Shown: positions 1 through 8,366 of the stretch, piece by piece
How positions within the stretch are numbered: position 1 is the first letter of the stretch
How the letters are laid out: every line of letters starts with the position of its first letter
From: Fibrobacterota bacterium
GTDB lineage: Bacteria > Fibrobacterota > Chitinivibrionia > Chitinivibrionales > FEN-1185
Length of the DNA: 64,000 bases
Reading direction: 5' to 3'
Assembly: GCA_003165595.1 (NCBI GenBank)
Contig: PLWQ01000020.1
Location: 83,335 to 147,334 of the forward strand
Notes under the pieces: generated by a model
Told to the model about the DNA's origin: nothing
The model's database searches: none
The model's input: the letters and a program-made list of their open reading frames with translations, nothing else
Translations under genes and position numbers: made by a program

Positions 1-2
1 AA

Positions 3-815
3 CGCGTCGCCCTTGCGAACAAGGAAAGTCTTGTTGTGGGCGGCGACTACATCACGTCGCTTCTCCAGAACGGCTCGGGGCGGCTCGTTCCGGTCGACAG
101 CGAGCACAGCGCCATTCTCCAGTGCCTCGGGGGCGAGAACCACAGCGCTGTCGAATCGATTATTCTCACTGCTTCTGGCGGACCGTTTCGGACCAGGCCG
201 CTTGACAGATTCGAGGACATCCGGCCCCGGGACGCGCTCAACCATCCTACGTGGAGCATGGGTAAGAAGATCACCATCGACTCTGCGACGCTCGTCAACA
301 AGGGGTTCGAGGTGATCGAGGCGCACCACTTGTTTGCCATGCCCTACGACCGGCTGCGCGTGGTGATCCATCCGCAGTCAATCGTGCACTCCATGGTGGA
401 ATTCCACGACGGTGCGATAATCGCCCAGATGGGCGTTCCCGACATGGAACTGCCGATCCAATTCGCCTTGTCGTACCCGCAGCGGCTGCCGCTTAGGACA
501 AAGCGGCTCAACCTTGCACAGCTGGGGGAACTCACGTTTTTCGAACCTGATTTCTCCCGGTTCCCCTGTCTCCGGCTGTGTCTTGACGCGGGGAGAAGCG
601 GCGGCACCATGCCGGCAGTGCTCAACGCGGCCAACGAGGTTGCGGTCGCCGCGTTCCTCGACGGGCGTCTCGGGTTCAACGGGATCGCCGACGTACTGCG
701 GCTTGCGCTCGACAATCACTCGCCTGTGCCGGTGAGCGGGATCGAGGTTGTGGAAGAAGCCGACCGCAAGACTCGCGAACTAGCAGGGAAATTCATTGCG
801 GGCATGAAGAAATAG
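3..815 (+). CDS. dxr: 1-deoxy-D-xylulose 5-phosphate reductoisomerase, C-terminal part (5' end outside window)
   Basis: Dxr converts 1-deoxy-D-xylulose 5-phosphate to 2-C-methylerythritol 4-phosphate with NADPH, the committed step of MEP isoprenoid synthesis in the cytosol. The reading frame is open from the window edge and begins inside the family motif ALANKESLV. It continues with the active-site stretch KKITIDSATLVNKGFEVIEA, then HPQSIVHSMVEF and MELPIQFALSYP, all typical of Dxr. About 270 residues are visible of a family length near 390, so the N-terminal NADPH-binding part is missing only because the window starts here. The stop is at 815 and rseP follows after 37 bases, the usual dxr-rseP order. 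An internal ATG at 36 is not the true start because the motif extends upstream of it. Confidence 0.95.
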   Translation, partial: RVALANKESLVVGGDYITSLLQNGSGRLVPVDSEHSAILQCLGGENHSAVESIILTASGGPFRTRPLDRFEDIRPRDALNHPTWSMGKKITIDSATLVNKGFEVIEAHHLFAMPYDRLRVVIHPQSIVHSMVEFHDGAIIAQMGVPDMELPIQFALSYPQRLPLRTKRLNLAQLGELTFFEPDFSRFPCLRLCLDAGRSGGTMPAVLNAANEVAVAAFLDGRLGFNGIADVLRLALDNHSPVPVSGIEVVEEADRKTRELAGKFIAGMKK

Positions 816-852
816 AAAGGCGCGCGCAGGCGCGAACAGGCTGTAGACTACT

Positions 853-2220
853 ATGATGCATTTCCTTCACTCCTCAGGGCTTGTTGTGCTGTTTCTCGCG
901 GTCGGCCTGGTGGTACTGGGTATTCTGGTGCTTGTTCACGAATTGGGACATTTTCTGGTGGCAAAGGGCTTCGGCATCCGGGTGCTGACGTTTTCCATCG
1001 GGTTCGGCAAGCCGTTGTGGAAGAAGACGGTGGGCGGCACGGAGTACCGGATAAGCGTTGTTCCCTTCGGCGGATTCGTCGCCATGTCCGGCGAGCACCC
1101 GGAAGACAAGCCCACCGTGGAGCCGGGAGATTTTACCTCCAAACCGAAATGGCAGCGCGCCGGAGTCGCGGTCGCCGGTCCCGCCGCTAATTATCTTTTT
1201 GCAATGATCTGCCTGTATGTGGCATTTGTCGCGGGCGTCAACGAGCCGGTGTATCTCAAACGGCCCGTGATAGGCGCGGTCGCCGACAGCTCCAGTGCGC
1301 AAAAGGCCGGTTTGCTGCCGGGCGACAGCATTGTCTCTATGAACGGCAAAGCCGTGCGAACCTGGGAAGACGTGGATCGAGAGCTTTCCCTGAGGGAATC
1401 TCCCTACTCAATAGCATATGTGCGCAACGGCGCCGCAGGAACTGCGATATTCACCCTGCCGCAATGGCGGGGCGGCGGGCTTCCAAAGGACCCGACCGGC
1501 GGGCTGTATCCCTTGTTTTCGCCGACAATCGGGTTTGTCAAGCAGGGAGCCCCGGCGGACGGGGCCGGATTCAAGGCGGGCGACACGGTTGTTTCGATCG
1601 ACGGCTGCTCCGTTGTCTCGTGGGGCCAGCTCACCGACAAGGTGACGCATTTCGAGGGCGCAAAAGGTCCTATGCATTTTGCGGTGAAGCGCGGCGCCGA
1701 CACCGTGGCGCTCACGGTGGTGCCCGCATTCCAGAAGGATGCGGGGTGCTTTCAAATCGGTGTGGGGCGCGGAAATCCCGCCTCGGTGAAAGTTCGTTAC
1801 GGCCCCCTGGGCTCGGCCCGGAAAATGCTTGCCGCGACCTGGGAAAACACCACTTTGGTGTTCAACATCGTCGGCATGCTTTCCACCCGGAAGGTATCCG
1901 CCAAGGAGCTTACGGGCCCGGTGGGCATCATTCAATGGATCGGGATCGTGGCGCTGGCCGGGCCGGTTGAGATTCTCAAGTTCATGGCGCTTATCGGCAT
2001 CAACCTGGCCATCCTCAACCTTTTCCCGCTTGTCATCACCGACGGAGGACTGCTCCTGTTCCTGCTGCTCGAGGCAATCCGCCGCAAGCCGCTTTCGATA
2101 CGCGCGCAGTCGATTATCAACCGAGGAGCCATCGCGTTCTTCTTTGTGCTGTTTATGTACGTTACGTACAACGACCTGGGCAGGCTGCCGGATCTTCTCA
2201 AAATAATGACGGGGCGATAA
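853..2220 (+). CDS. rseP: RIP-type site-2 zinc metalloprotease RseP
   Basis: This 455-residue membrane protein belongs to peptidase family M50B, which cuts membrane-spanning substrates such as anti-sigma factors. The zinc motif HELGH lies at residues 29-33 in the first membrane segment. Two PDZ-like regions follow at roughly 130-200 and 215-300, with the GxxPGD-type turns LLPGDSI and FKAGDTV. The third motif near residue 390 reads NLFPLVITDGG, a variant of the usual NLLPxPxLDGG that keeps the zinc-ligand Asp. Further hydrophobic segments close the C-terminus. It follows dxr by 37 bases and is probably co-transcribed. Two ATG codons (853 and 856) are adjacent; the first is used here. The length is normal for the family. 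Confidence 0.94.
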   Translation: MMHFLHSSGLVVLFLAVGLVVLGILVLVHELGHFLVAKGFGIRVLTFSIGFGKPLWKKTVGGTEYRISVVPFGGFVAMSGEHPEDKPTVEPGDFTSKPKWQRAGVAVAGPAANYLFAMICLYVAFVAGVNEPVYLKRPVIGAVADSSSAQKAGLLPGDSIVSMNGKAVRTWEDVDRELSLRESPYSIAYVRNGAAGTAIFTLPQWRGGGLPKDPTGGLYPLFSPTIGFVKQGAPADGAGFKAGDTVVSIDGCSVVSWGQLTDKVTHFEGAKGPMHFAVKRGADTVALTVVPAFQKDAGCFQIGVGRGNPASVKVRYGPLGSARKMLAATWENTTLVFNIVGMLSTRKVSAKELTGPVGIIQWIGIVALAGPVEILKFMALIGINLAILNLFPLVITDGGLLLFLLLEAIRRKPLSIRAQSIINRGAIAFFFVLFMYVTYNDLGRLPDLLKIMTGR

Positions 2221-2222
2221 TC

Positions 2223-3269
2223 ATGGCTATTCGCAACTTGTCAATCCCACAGCGAACGGATTCCCCGAAGGTTCGCTGTCGCGGCTACTCCTGTAGTGTT
2301 GTATGCAGTCGTAGTCGTGGTGCTTCGGGGTTAGCGAGCGAACGCAAATATTCTTTCTTCCATAGGCATGGAAGGATTGCAGGCTGCTCACTGGGGCGTA
2401 CATCCGGTCGTAATCGCGGTCCCCGCAGCTTGCTGCGGGGTCCTTCAATAATTGTCGCGGGGGTATGCGCTGTGACGCTGTGGCTCCCCGCACACGCGTA
2501 CGAACAGAAAACGCCTGTTCCCGATACGCTTTCTTCAGAGCAAATCCATCTTCTCGATTCAATCGAAAACGAAATTGCGGTGCCGCAATGCTGCAACGGT
2601 CCGCTCGCGACCTGCCTCGGCAGGAAGGTCCACTGCGCGCTTGCCGGCAGGCTTCATCAGTTTGTAAAGTGGCTTGTGGCGCGCGGCACCTCGCCGGCCA
2701 CCATCGTGCTGGAGACGCAAAAAAGGTACGAAAGTCTCGTCTCGACCCGTACAAACGTGGTGGATACCACCGTGTTCGCAATCGCGGGTGACAAGCACGC
2801 CCCGGTGCTCATCACCGGCTATGTGAGCGCCACCTGCCCCATCTGTCATTTTGTGACTCACGAGTTGTACGACGCCGTTACCGTCGGGGAACTCAAAGGC
2901 AAGGCGCGGCTGATGGTAAAGCCCCTCGGCTACGGGTTTGCCAACCGCTCGCTCGCCGCTGCAAACGAAATGGGCCGGTTCTGGGATTTCTTCATCGGTA
3001 TTGCCAAGACCAGGGGCCGGTTGACCGACGAACTCATCTACCATGTCGCCGACAGCCTCAGGATGTCCCTTGGAGAATTCAAGAGGCGCGTCAGCGCTCC
3101 GGAAGCAGACTCCTGCGTAAAGGCCTCCACCGCCGAGGCCAACGCCTGCGGCATCACCCTGGCCCCGTCCTATTTCATAAGCCGCGTGCGGTATCAAAGC
3201 TACAAAGACCCCATGTGGCTTATTGACGCGGTGGAATGCCGCTATGAGGCGCTGCAGAACGGGAAGTAG
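2223..3269 (+). CDS. Exported thioredoxin-fold (DsbA/DsbC-like) protein, start uncertain
   Basis: The C-terminal 200 residues look like a thioredoxin-fold protein: a beta strand VLITGYVSATCPICHF carries a CPIC redox motif (codons 2835-2846), followed by a helical stretch and a late APSYFI segment in the cis-proline position. This suggests a periplasmic thiol oxidoreductase, but the substrate is unknown. The only ATG is at 2223, right after rseP. The first 70 codons read through palindromic DNA (2249-2440) and encode low-quality Arg/Ser-rich sequence. A TTG at 2430 or GTG at 2472 would start just before a good signal peptide ending PAHA, so the true start may be there. Pairs of Cys near 2590-2640 (QCCNG, TCLGRKVHC) may be structural disulfides. 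The U32 gene follows 55 bases later. Confidence 0.6.
   Translation: MAIRNLSIPQRTDSPKVRCRGYSCSVVCSRSRGASGLASERKYSFFHRHGRIAGCSLGRTSGRNRGPRSLLRGPSIIVAGVCAVTLWLPAHAYEQKTPVPDTLSSEQIHLLDSIENEIAVPQCCNGPLATCLGRKVHCALAGRLHQFVKWLVARGTSPATIVLETQKRYESLVSTRTNVVDTTVFAIAGDKHAPVLITGYVSATCPICHFVTHELYDAVTVGELKGKARLMVKPLGYGFANRSLAAANEMGRFWDFFIGIAKTRGRLTDELIYHVADSLRMSLGEFKRRVSAPEADSCVKASTAEANACGITLAPSYFISRVRYQSYKDPMWLIDAVECRYEALQNGK
2249..2440. repeat. Palindrome-rich segment over the 5' end of the DsbA-like gene
   Basis: Two perfect inverted repeats are visible. ACAGCGAAC and GTTCGCTGT (2251-2280 area) flank a 13-base loop. CCCCGCAGC/GCTGCGGGG at 2421-2440 has a TT loop. The second resembles the GC-rich palindromes common in interspersed REP-like elements. 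The phrase AATCCCACAGCGA is repeated near 8271 and GTCGTAGTCGTGG near 63791, which supports an interspersed origin. Translation of this stretch gives poor protein sequence, so it is likely non-coding DNA between rseP and the real start of the next gene. Confidence 0.45.
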
Positions 3270-3324
3270 CGTGATTGGACCCCCACGCTCGGCACGGCAA
3301 AACAGGTTTCCAAAAGGGCACGGC

Positions 3325-4563
3325 ATGAAACTGAGCGTTGCCTACACATTTGAGCCCGGCATCATTCCCTTGCTTGCCGCATTTCCAGAAGTCAAAGAAC
3401 TGTACGGCAAGCTGTCGCGCGATATCATCGGCGGAGGGCGATCTACCATAACCCTTCGTCCCACGACACATCGGGCCCTTGCCTCCTCCGTTGCCCAGGC
3501 GCATCGTCATGGGCTTTCCTTTAATTATCTCATTAACGGCGCCTCCCTCTACGGAATGGAGCAAACCAGGCGGGGCCAGGCCGCAATCCGCCGCCAGCTC
3601 GACATGCTTGCCGGTATCGGCGTGGACGCGGTGACGGTCGCTTCGCCTTACCTGTTGCGTCTTGTCAAGAAGCAGTACCCCTCGTTCAAGGTGCGGGTGG
3701 GCGTTTTTGCGCTTGTGGATACGCCGCTCAAAGTTCGCCAGTGGGAAGCCATGGGCGCGGATACCATTTGCGTGAGCGCCATCGCATGCAACCGCGACTT
3801 TGAGAAGCTCGACAACCTCAAACGGGCATCGAAAGGTGAATTGCAGCTTATCGTGAATGCGAGCTGCCTGCTGGGATGCTGCTATGAACCCACGCACATG
3901 CACCTGCTTACGCAGAGTTCCATGCGCAGGGGAGGGAGGCGCGGGTTTTGTCTCGACTATTGCTTTCTCAATTGCTCGTCCGCCAAGCTGAAAGACCCTA
4001 CCCTTTTCCTCCGCGCAACGTGGATACGTCCCGAAGATCTTCACCTGTACGAAGAGATCGGATTTCACTCCTTCAAGATTGTGGAGCGATCGTGCCCCGG
4101 AGATTTGCTCCTCAAGCGCGTCGCCGCGTATGCACGCCGGTCGTTTAGCGGGAATCTCCTCGAAATTGCCGGACCTGTTGCGCAAATCAAGCGTGAGCAG
4201 GGAACTCCGATGAGTCAAAGGATGCGGATGATTGGGACGATGCTGCGGCCCTGGTACGTAAAGATTTCCACGCTTCTGGAAATGAAGCGGTACGCCGAAG
4301 CCGCCATCCCGCACGAGTACGATAAGGGAAAGGCGCCGGTGTATATCGAGAACGCCGCGCTTGAGGGATTCGTGGAAGGGATGCGCAATCGGAAATGTTC
4401 GGGGCTGGACTGCACGCTCTGCGGCTATTGTGAATCGAAGGCGAAAGAGGCGGTGAGCATTGATGAATCGTACCGGGCCGGCACCCTCGCGCGAGCGGAA
4501 AAGTTGGACAGGGGGCTTGTCACCAGCTCGCACTGGCTTTCCGGGAGACGGCCCCGATCCTGA
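3325..4563 (+). CDS. U32-family (UbiU/UbiV-like) Fe-S protein, putative O2-independent hydroxylase
   Basis: This 412-residue protein has the TIM-barrel-like layout of the U32 family, with alternating strands such as VDAVTVASPYLL and KVRVGVFALVDT. A Cys cluster lies at C181, C185/C186, C209, C213 and C217, in the region where UbiU/UbiV-type proteins bind a [4Fe-4S] cluster. A second cluster, C358, C363, C366 and C369 (CTLCGYC), sits near the C-terminus and resembles a ferredoxin-type site. Known U32 members (UbiU/UbiV, RlhA, TrhP) carry out oxygen-independent hydroxylations. Its position beside ketosynthase, ACP, type III PKS and UbiE-like genes suggests an aromatic-ring hydroxylase here; this is inference. 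ATG 3325 is chosen for its AAAAGGGC ribosome site. It runs convergently into the ketosynthase gene, with 17 bases between them. Confidence 0.7.
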   Translation: MKLSVAYTFEPGIIPLLAAFPEVKELYGKLSRDIIGGGRSTITLRPTTHRALASSVAQAHRHGLSFNYLINGASLYGMEQTRRGQAAIRRQLDMLAGIGVDAVTVASPYLLRLVKKQYPSFKVRVGVFALVDTPLKVRQWEAMGADTICVSAIACNRDFEKLDNLKRASKGELQLIVNASCLLGCCYEPTHMHLLTQSSMRRGGRRGFCLDYCFLNCSSAKLKDPTLFLRATWIRPEDLHLYEEIGFHSFKIVERSCPGDLLLKRVAAYARRSFSGNLLEIAGPVAQIKREQGTPMSQRMRMIGTMLRPWYVKISTLLEMKRYAEAAIPHEYDKGKAPVYIENAALEGFVEGMRNRKCSGLDCTLCGYCESKAKEAVSIDESYRAGTLARAEKLDRGLVTSSHWLSGRRPRS

Positions 4564-4580
4564 TCTCGTGCGGCGGCCTC

Positions 4581-5957
4581 CTATTCGTATTCCTCCAGCA
4601 CCAGCCCCGCATTGTGCCCTCCGAACGCAAACGACTGCGACACCGCTTTCTTAATCGGAAATGTTTCGACGTGCCGAACGAAGTTGAGGTCGGCGATGGG
4701 CTCGTCGAGGTTCTTGCAGGCATGGGTCGTCTTGTTCTTGATGCTGAGCGCCGTTACCGCCGCTTCTATGGCGCCGCCCGCGCCTATGGTATGACCGATC
4801 AGCGATTTGGTGGAATTGACAAGGGGCTTTTTACCGAAGCAGTCGAGAATGACCCGCGCTTCAATTTCGTCGTTTGCCGTGGTGCCGGTCCCATGGCTGT
4901 TTACATAGTCGATGTCCGATAAATCAAGCCCCGCGTTCTTCAAGAGCGTCCCGAGCATCCTGCGAATGTGCACGGCCGACGGGTCCATCATCATGATGTT
5001 GTGGCCGTCAAACGATTCGGCGAAGGCCGTAATCTCGGCGACAATGGGCGCCCCGCGGTTGCGCGCGTGGGACAGCTCTTCAACAACAAGAATCGCCGCC
5101 CCGCCTTCGGCAAAAAGAAATCCGGACCGCCGTTTGTCGAACGGCCTGTTCGCGCAATCCGGGTCGTTCCCCGGATTTACCAGCGTGTGCGCGATGTCGA
5201 ATCCGCGGAAAATCCCGCCGAAGTCGTCGCCGAGGAATTCGGCGCCGCCGCACAGCGCGCAGTCGGCCAGTCCCGCGCGCACCGCGGTAAACGCGTTGCC
5301 GATGGCCACGGTGCCTGCCGAGCACGCGCAGCAAACCGTGGTATTGGGTCCGAACAGCGAATACTTGATGCCGACATTTGCCGATATGGCGTTGGGCATC
5401 GTCATGGATACGATAAACGGGTTGAACCTCGGCGGCATGCGTATTGATTCTTCGGCGTCGGCCAGGACGGTTCGCGCCGGGGCGTGCGTGCCGTCTAAAG
5501 CGAGTTGCTGCTGCACAAGAGAGAATGCCTTTGCAAGCGGTGAAACGACGTGGTTGGCCTGCGCGGCAATAAGCGACGTGAGTCCGCCAATGCCGCTGCC
5601 GCAGTACACCGCGGTGCGCTCCGGGTTGATGCCCTCAAGAGCAAAGGTGTTCTTCTTTTCGTTTTTGACCGCACGGCCGATCCGCGCACTGTCGAGAGCT
5701 TGCTGCGCGGCGCACAGCGCAAGCATGGACGACGCATCGAGCTGCATCAGTTCCACACGGCTGAGGCCAAGCGCCGGATAATCGAGAACCGGCAACGGGG
5801 CCCATATCGTTGACGTAAACTCGGCGTAGTGTCGCCAGTGCGGCGGAATGGGAGAGACCGCGGCGCGGCCGGCCAGGCAGTTGTCCCAGAACGCCGCGGT
5901 GTCTTTGGCGCCGGGGGCAATGATGCCGATACCGGTGATGACGACGCGGCGGGTCAT
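4581..5957 (-). CDS. FabF-like beta-ketoacyl-ACP synthase (cluster ketosynthase)
   Basis: A 458-residue thiolase-fold condensing enzyme of the KAS II type. The catalytic triad is visible: Cys212 in CCACSAGTVAIG, His355 in NSHGTGTT and His389 in SLIGHTIGA. FDKRRSGFLFAEGG also matches the family. The sequence is longer and more diverged than housekeeping FabF and has an inserted charged stretch near residues 95-110. It overlaps the acyl carrier protein start by four bases (ATGA), so the two are translationally coupled. With the neighbouring type III PKS it probably makes or extends the acyl starter on the dedicated ACP rather than serving bulk fatty-acid synthesis. A beta-branching or chain-initiation KS role cannot be excluded. 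Confidence 0.9.
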   Translation of the reverse strand: MTRRVVITGIGIIAPGAKDTAAFWDNCLAGRAAVSPIPPHWRHYAEFTSTIWAPLPVLDYPALGLSRVELMQLDASSMLALCAAQQALDSARIGRAVKNEKKNTFALEGINPERTAVYCGSGIGGLTSLIAAQANHVVSPLAKAFSLVQQQLALDGTHAPARTVLADAEESIRMPPRFNPFIVSMTMPNAISANVGIKYSLFGPNTTVCCACSAGTVAIGNAFTAVRAGLADCALCGGAEFLGDDFGGIFRGFDIAHTLVNPGNDPDCANRPFDKRRSGFLFAEGGAAILVVEELSHARNRGAPIVAEITAFAESFDGHNIMMMDPSAVHIRRMLGTLLKNAGLDLSDIDYVNSHGTGTTANDEIEARVILDCFGKKPLVNSTKSLIGHTIGAGGAIEAAVTALSIKNKTTHACKNLDEPIADLNFVRHVETFPIKKAVSQSFAFGGHNAGLVLEEYE

Positions 5958-6220
5958 GATGCTTTCTGTGCGGCCTTAACCTTCACATAATCGAATGCGG
6001 CGCCGACCGTCGTGAATCGGGCCGCCTCCTCATCGGAAATCTGGGTATGGAATTCCTCTTCGAGGGCCATAAGCAGGGAGACGACGTCCAGGGAATCTGC
6101 GCCGAGATCCTCTTTGAAGCGTTTGTCAAGAGTTATCGGCTGGCTGCCCGGCTTGAGAACGTCGCTGATCACTTTTGTCATGCGCTCCATTATGAGCGCG
6201 TCGGTACCGGCGATTTCCAT
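5954..6220 (-). CDS. Acyl carrier protein dedicated to the PKS cluster
   Basis: An 88-residue acyl carrier protein. The phosphopantetheine attachment site is Ser43 in EDLGADSLDVVSLLMALEEE, and the surrounding acidic helix II is typical. A longer open frame exists upstream, but ATG 6220 is preceded by AGAAGGGAT at good spacing and gives the usual ACP length. The gene is upstream of and overlaps the ketosynthase by four bases, and is divergent from the type III PKS at 6399. The 178-base divergent gap probably holds promoters for both directions. The protein should carry acyl chains between the ketosynthase and the type III PKS. Confidence 0.93.
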   Translation of the reverse strand: MEIAGTDALIMERMTKVISDVLKPGSQPITLDKRFKEDLGADSLDVVSLLMALEEEFHTQISDEEAARFTTVGAAFDYVKVKAAQKAS

Positions 6221-6398
6221 GGCGGGATCCCTTCTGTTGGAATCGGAGAAAGAGCTCTCGTGGAATGGGTGCGACCATCCCGTGGTAATAGCTATATTAT
6301 TCCTTGTTGTATGCCGCGGCCGCACAAATGCTGGCCGTCCCAACACTCAAACTAAAATAGATATTCCACCTGTTTCGACAAGGATTATTCGAGGCGAG

Positions 6399-7487
6399 AT
6401 GAAAACCCGTACAGCTTCAACCGAGGACAACTTGCTTCCCCGCATTGCCGGAGTCGGCACGGCCGTGCCGCCGTTTGTGGTGCGGCAGGAGAGAGCCGAC
6501 GCGCTCATGGCCCGCTACTACAGCGGAATCCTCAAGCCGCGCACCATGGATGTGATGCACCAGGTGCTGTCGCACCCAAGCATCAAGACAAGGCACGTCG
6601 CTGTTGACAACGAAGAACAGCTTGTCGGGCTCAAGGGCGAGAACCCGGATGCGCGCATGGATCGTTTCACCCGCTGGGCCGTTGACCTCTCGGCACAGGC
6701 CTTGACTCGCTCTCTCGCCGCGGCCGGGCTCACCGCAGGCGACATTTGCGCGATTGCGGTGAACACCTGCACCGGGTACCTGTGTCCGGGCATTTCAACG
6801 TACCTCATTGAGCGGCTCGGGCTTTCGCCGGGCGTACGCGCATTCGACTTCGTGGGAAGCGGATGCGGCGGCGCAATTCCGTGCCTGCAGGCAGGTGCCC
6901 GGCTGCTCGACGGTCCGGATGACGGCGTCGTGGCCTGCGTTTCGGTGGAGATCTGCAGCGCCACCTACCAGATGGGCGACGACATCTCCCTTGTTATTTC
7001 CAACGCGATTTTCGGAGACGGCGCGGCCGCAACCGTGCTGTCACGCAAGGGTAACGGAGTTTCGCTTGTGTCAAGTATCGGCAGGTACGATCCCGCGCTG
7101 CGCGACGACGTTCGCTACGTTTACAAGAACGGCCAGCTCCACAACAGGCTTTCCCCGCAGCTCGCAAAGGTAGTGGGCGAGGCCGTGCCGCCCATGGTCC
7201 TGGAACTCCTGTCGCGCCACGGCCTTTCCGTTGCCGCCGTCAGGCACTGGGCGGTTCATCCGGGGGGAGACAGAATACTTGAGGCGCTCAAGAGCGGGCT
7301 GGGACTTTCCGAGGAACAACTTGGGGTTTCGCGGCAGGTGCTCCTGGAATTCGGCAACATGTCGTCGCCGACGGTGGTGTTCGAACTGGAACGGATCCTC
7401 TCGTCAGGAATTGCCAAAGGAGAATGGTGCGTAATGGTGGCGTTCGGCGCGGGGTTTTCGGCGCACGCCTACCTGTTGCGGGGATGA
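6399..7487 (+). CDS. Type III polyketide synthase (chalcone synthase-like)
   Basis: This 362-residue homodimeric-type condensing enzyme has the type III PKS catalytic triad: Cys156 in FVGSGCGGAIPCLQ, His287 in WAVHPGGDRIL and Asn320 in LEFGNMSSPTVVFEL. The length matches the family. Bacterial relatives extend an acyl starter with malonyl-CoA and cyclise it to alkylresorcinols or alkylpyrones. ATG 6399 has GAGGCGAG just upstream; the frame extends further 5' but without support. Neighbouring ACP, ketosynthase, U32 and methyltransferase genes suggest a long-chain acyl starter and a modified phenolic lipid product. Its 3' end overlaps the convergent UbiE-like gene by 19 bases. Confidence 0.93.
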   Translation: MKTRTASTEDNLLPRIAGVGTAVPPFVVRQERADALMARYYSGILKPRTMDVMHQVLSHPSIKTRHVAVDNEEQLVGLKGENPDARMDRFTRWAVDLSAQALTRSLAAAGLTAGDICAIAVNTCTGYLCPGISTYLIERLGLSPGVRAFDFVGSGCGGAIPCLQAGARLLDGPDDGVVACVSVEICSATYQMGDDISLVISNAIFGDGAAATVLSRKGNGVSLVSSIGRYDPALRDDVRYVYKNGQLHNRLSPQLAKVVGEAVPPMVLELLSRHGLSVAAVRHWAVHPGGDRILEALKSGLGLSEEQLGVSRQVLLEFGNMSSPTVVFELERILSSGIAKGEWCVMVAFGAGFSAHAYLLRG

Positions 7488-8236
7488 CTGCCGCGCGTTT
7501 CGGACAGCGGTTCTGCCGCCGTGCACACGATCGCCTCCATCACACCGAAAAAGAACAGTTTAGACTGTGTTACCGGAAGCCCGTGACTCGCCATGAGCGC
7601 GTGCAGCGAGGGCCGGTCCGGAAAAACGCGGAGACTTTCGGCAATGTAGGCGTAGATTTCGGGCCTGCCATGGAGCAGGAAGCCCCATAGCCCGCCCCAG
7701 AATTTCAACAGCGTGTATTCTGCAAACGCTGCAAAAGCGTCGGAGGGCTTCGAGAAGTCAAGAAATGCAGCAGTCCCTCCGGCCTTAAGGACACGCCTCA
7801 CTTCGCGGAGCGTTTTGTCGAGATCGGGCGCATTCCTAAGAGCGTAGCCGCCGGTGACGACATCAGCCTCGTTCGCCCTGAGCGCGAGGTGTTGCATGTC
7901 CTGCAGTGAGAAGGCAACGCAGACTGGCCCGTGTCTGCCGCGTCCGAGGGCGATCATGGCCGGCGTGAGGTCGGTGCCGGCGACAAGCGCATGGGGAAAT
8001 TTTTTCGCTAGTGCAAAAGCAAGATCGCCGTTGCCCGAAGCAATGTCGATCACGCGTGGCGAATCACAAACAGGAATCCGGGATACGAGCCATTTCTTCC
8101 ATGATGAGTCCCTGCCGAATGAAAGTACGTATGTCACGATGTTGTAGCGCTTTGCGACAATACCGAATAGCCAGCGGTTATACGATCTCTTGGCGACCGA
8201 ATCCTGCAGATAATTGGCTGTTTTTTCACTGCGCAT
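7469..8236 (-). CDS. UbiE/MenG-like SAM-dependent C-methyltransferase
   Basis: A 255-residue class I methyltransferase of the UbiE family. It shows the SAM motif VIDIASGNGDLAFALA, the acidic residue in VAGTDLTPAM, the UbiE-like segment VTGGYALRNAPDLDKTLREV and the post-motif RVLKAGGTAAFLDFSKP. The N-terminal KRSYNRWLFGIVAKRYNIVTYVLSFGRD also matches the family (the F..iA..YD..N..lS.g pattern). UbiE/MenG methylate the ring of prenylated quinols. Beside a type III PKS, the likely substrate is an alkylated resorcinol or hydroquinone; this is inference. ATG 8236 gives a normal N-terminus; a GTG at 8278 would add 14 residues. It converges with and overlaps the PKS gene. Confidence 0.85.
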   Translation of the reverse strand: MRSEKTANYLQDSVAKRSYNRWLFGIVAKRYNIVTYVLSFGRDSSWKKWLVSRIPVCDSPRVIDIASGNGDLAFALAKKFPHALVAGTDLTPAMIALGRGRHGPVCVAFSLQDMQHLALRANEADVVTGGYALRNAPDLDKTLREVRRVLKAGGTAAFLDFSKPSDAFAAFAEYTLLKFWGGLWGFLLHGRPEIYAYIAESLRVFPDRPSLHALMASHGLPVTQSKLFFFGVMEAIVCTAAEPLSETRGSHPRNR

Positions 8237-8366
8237 GGCGTGATTTTTGCAAAGAAATGGATAGTGCCTGAATCCCACAGCGAGCGACTATAAGTACGTT
8301 TTAGGTCTTTGCTTCCACTGGTATCGCAGGCTTCAGGGTACCCAAACAAATTACTATCGGGTCGGC

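Noticed and set aside
3220-4533. A 437-codon minus-strand frame over the U32 gene
   Set aside because: The plus strand carries the U32 motifs and a ribosome site; the minus-strand product shows no recognisable motif.
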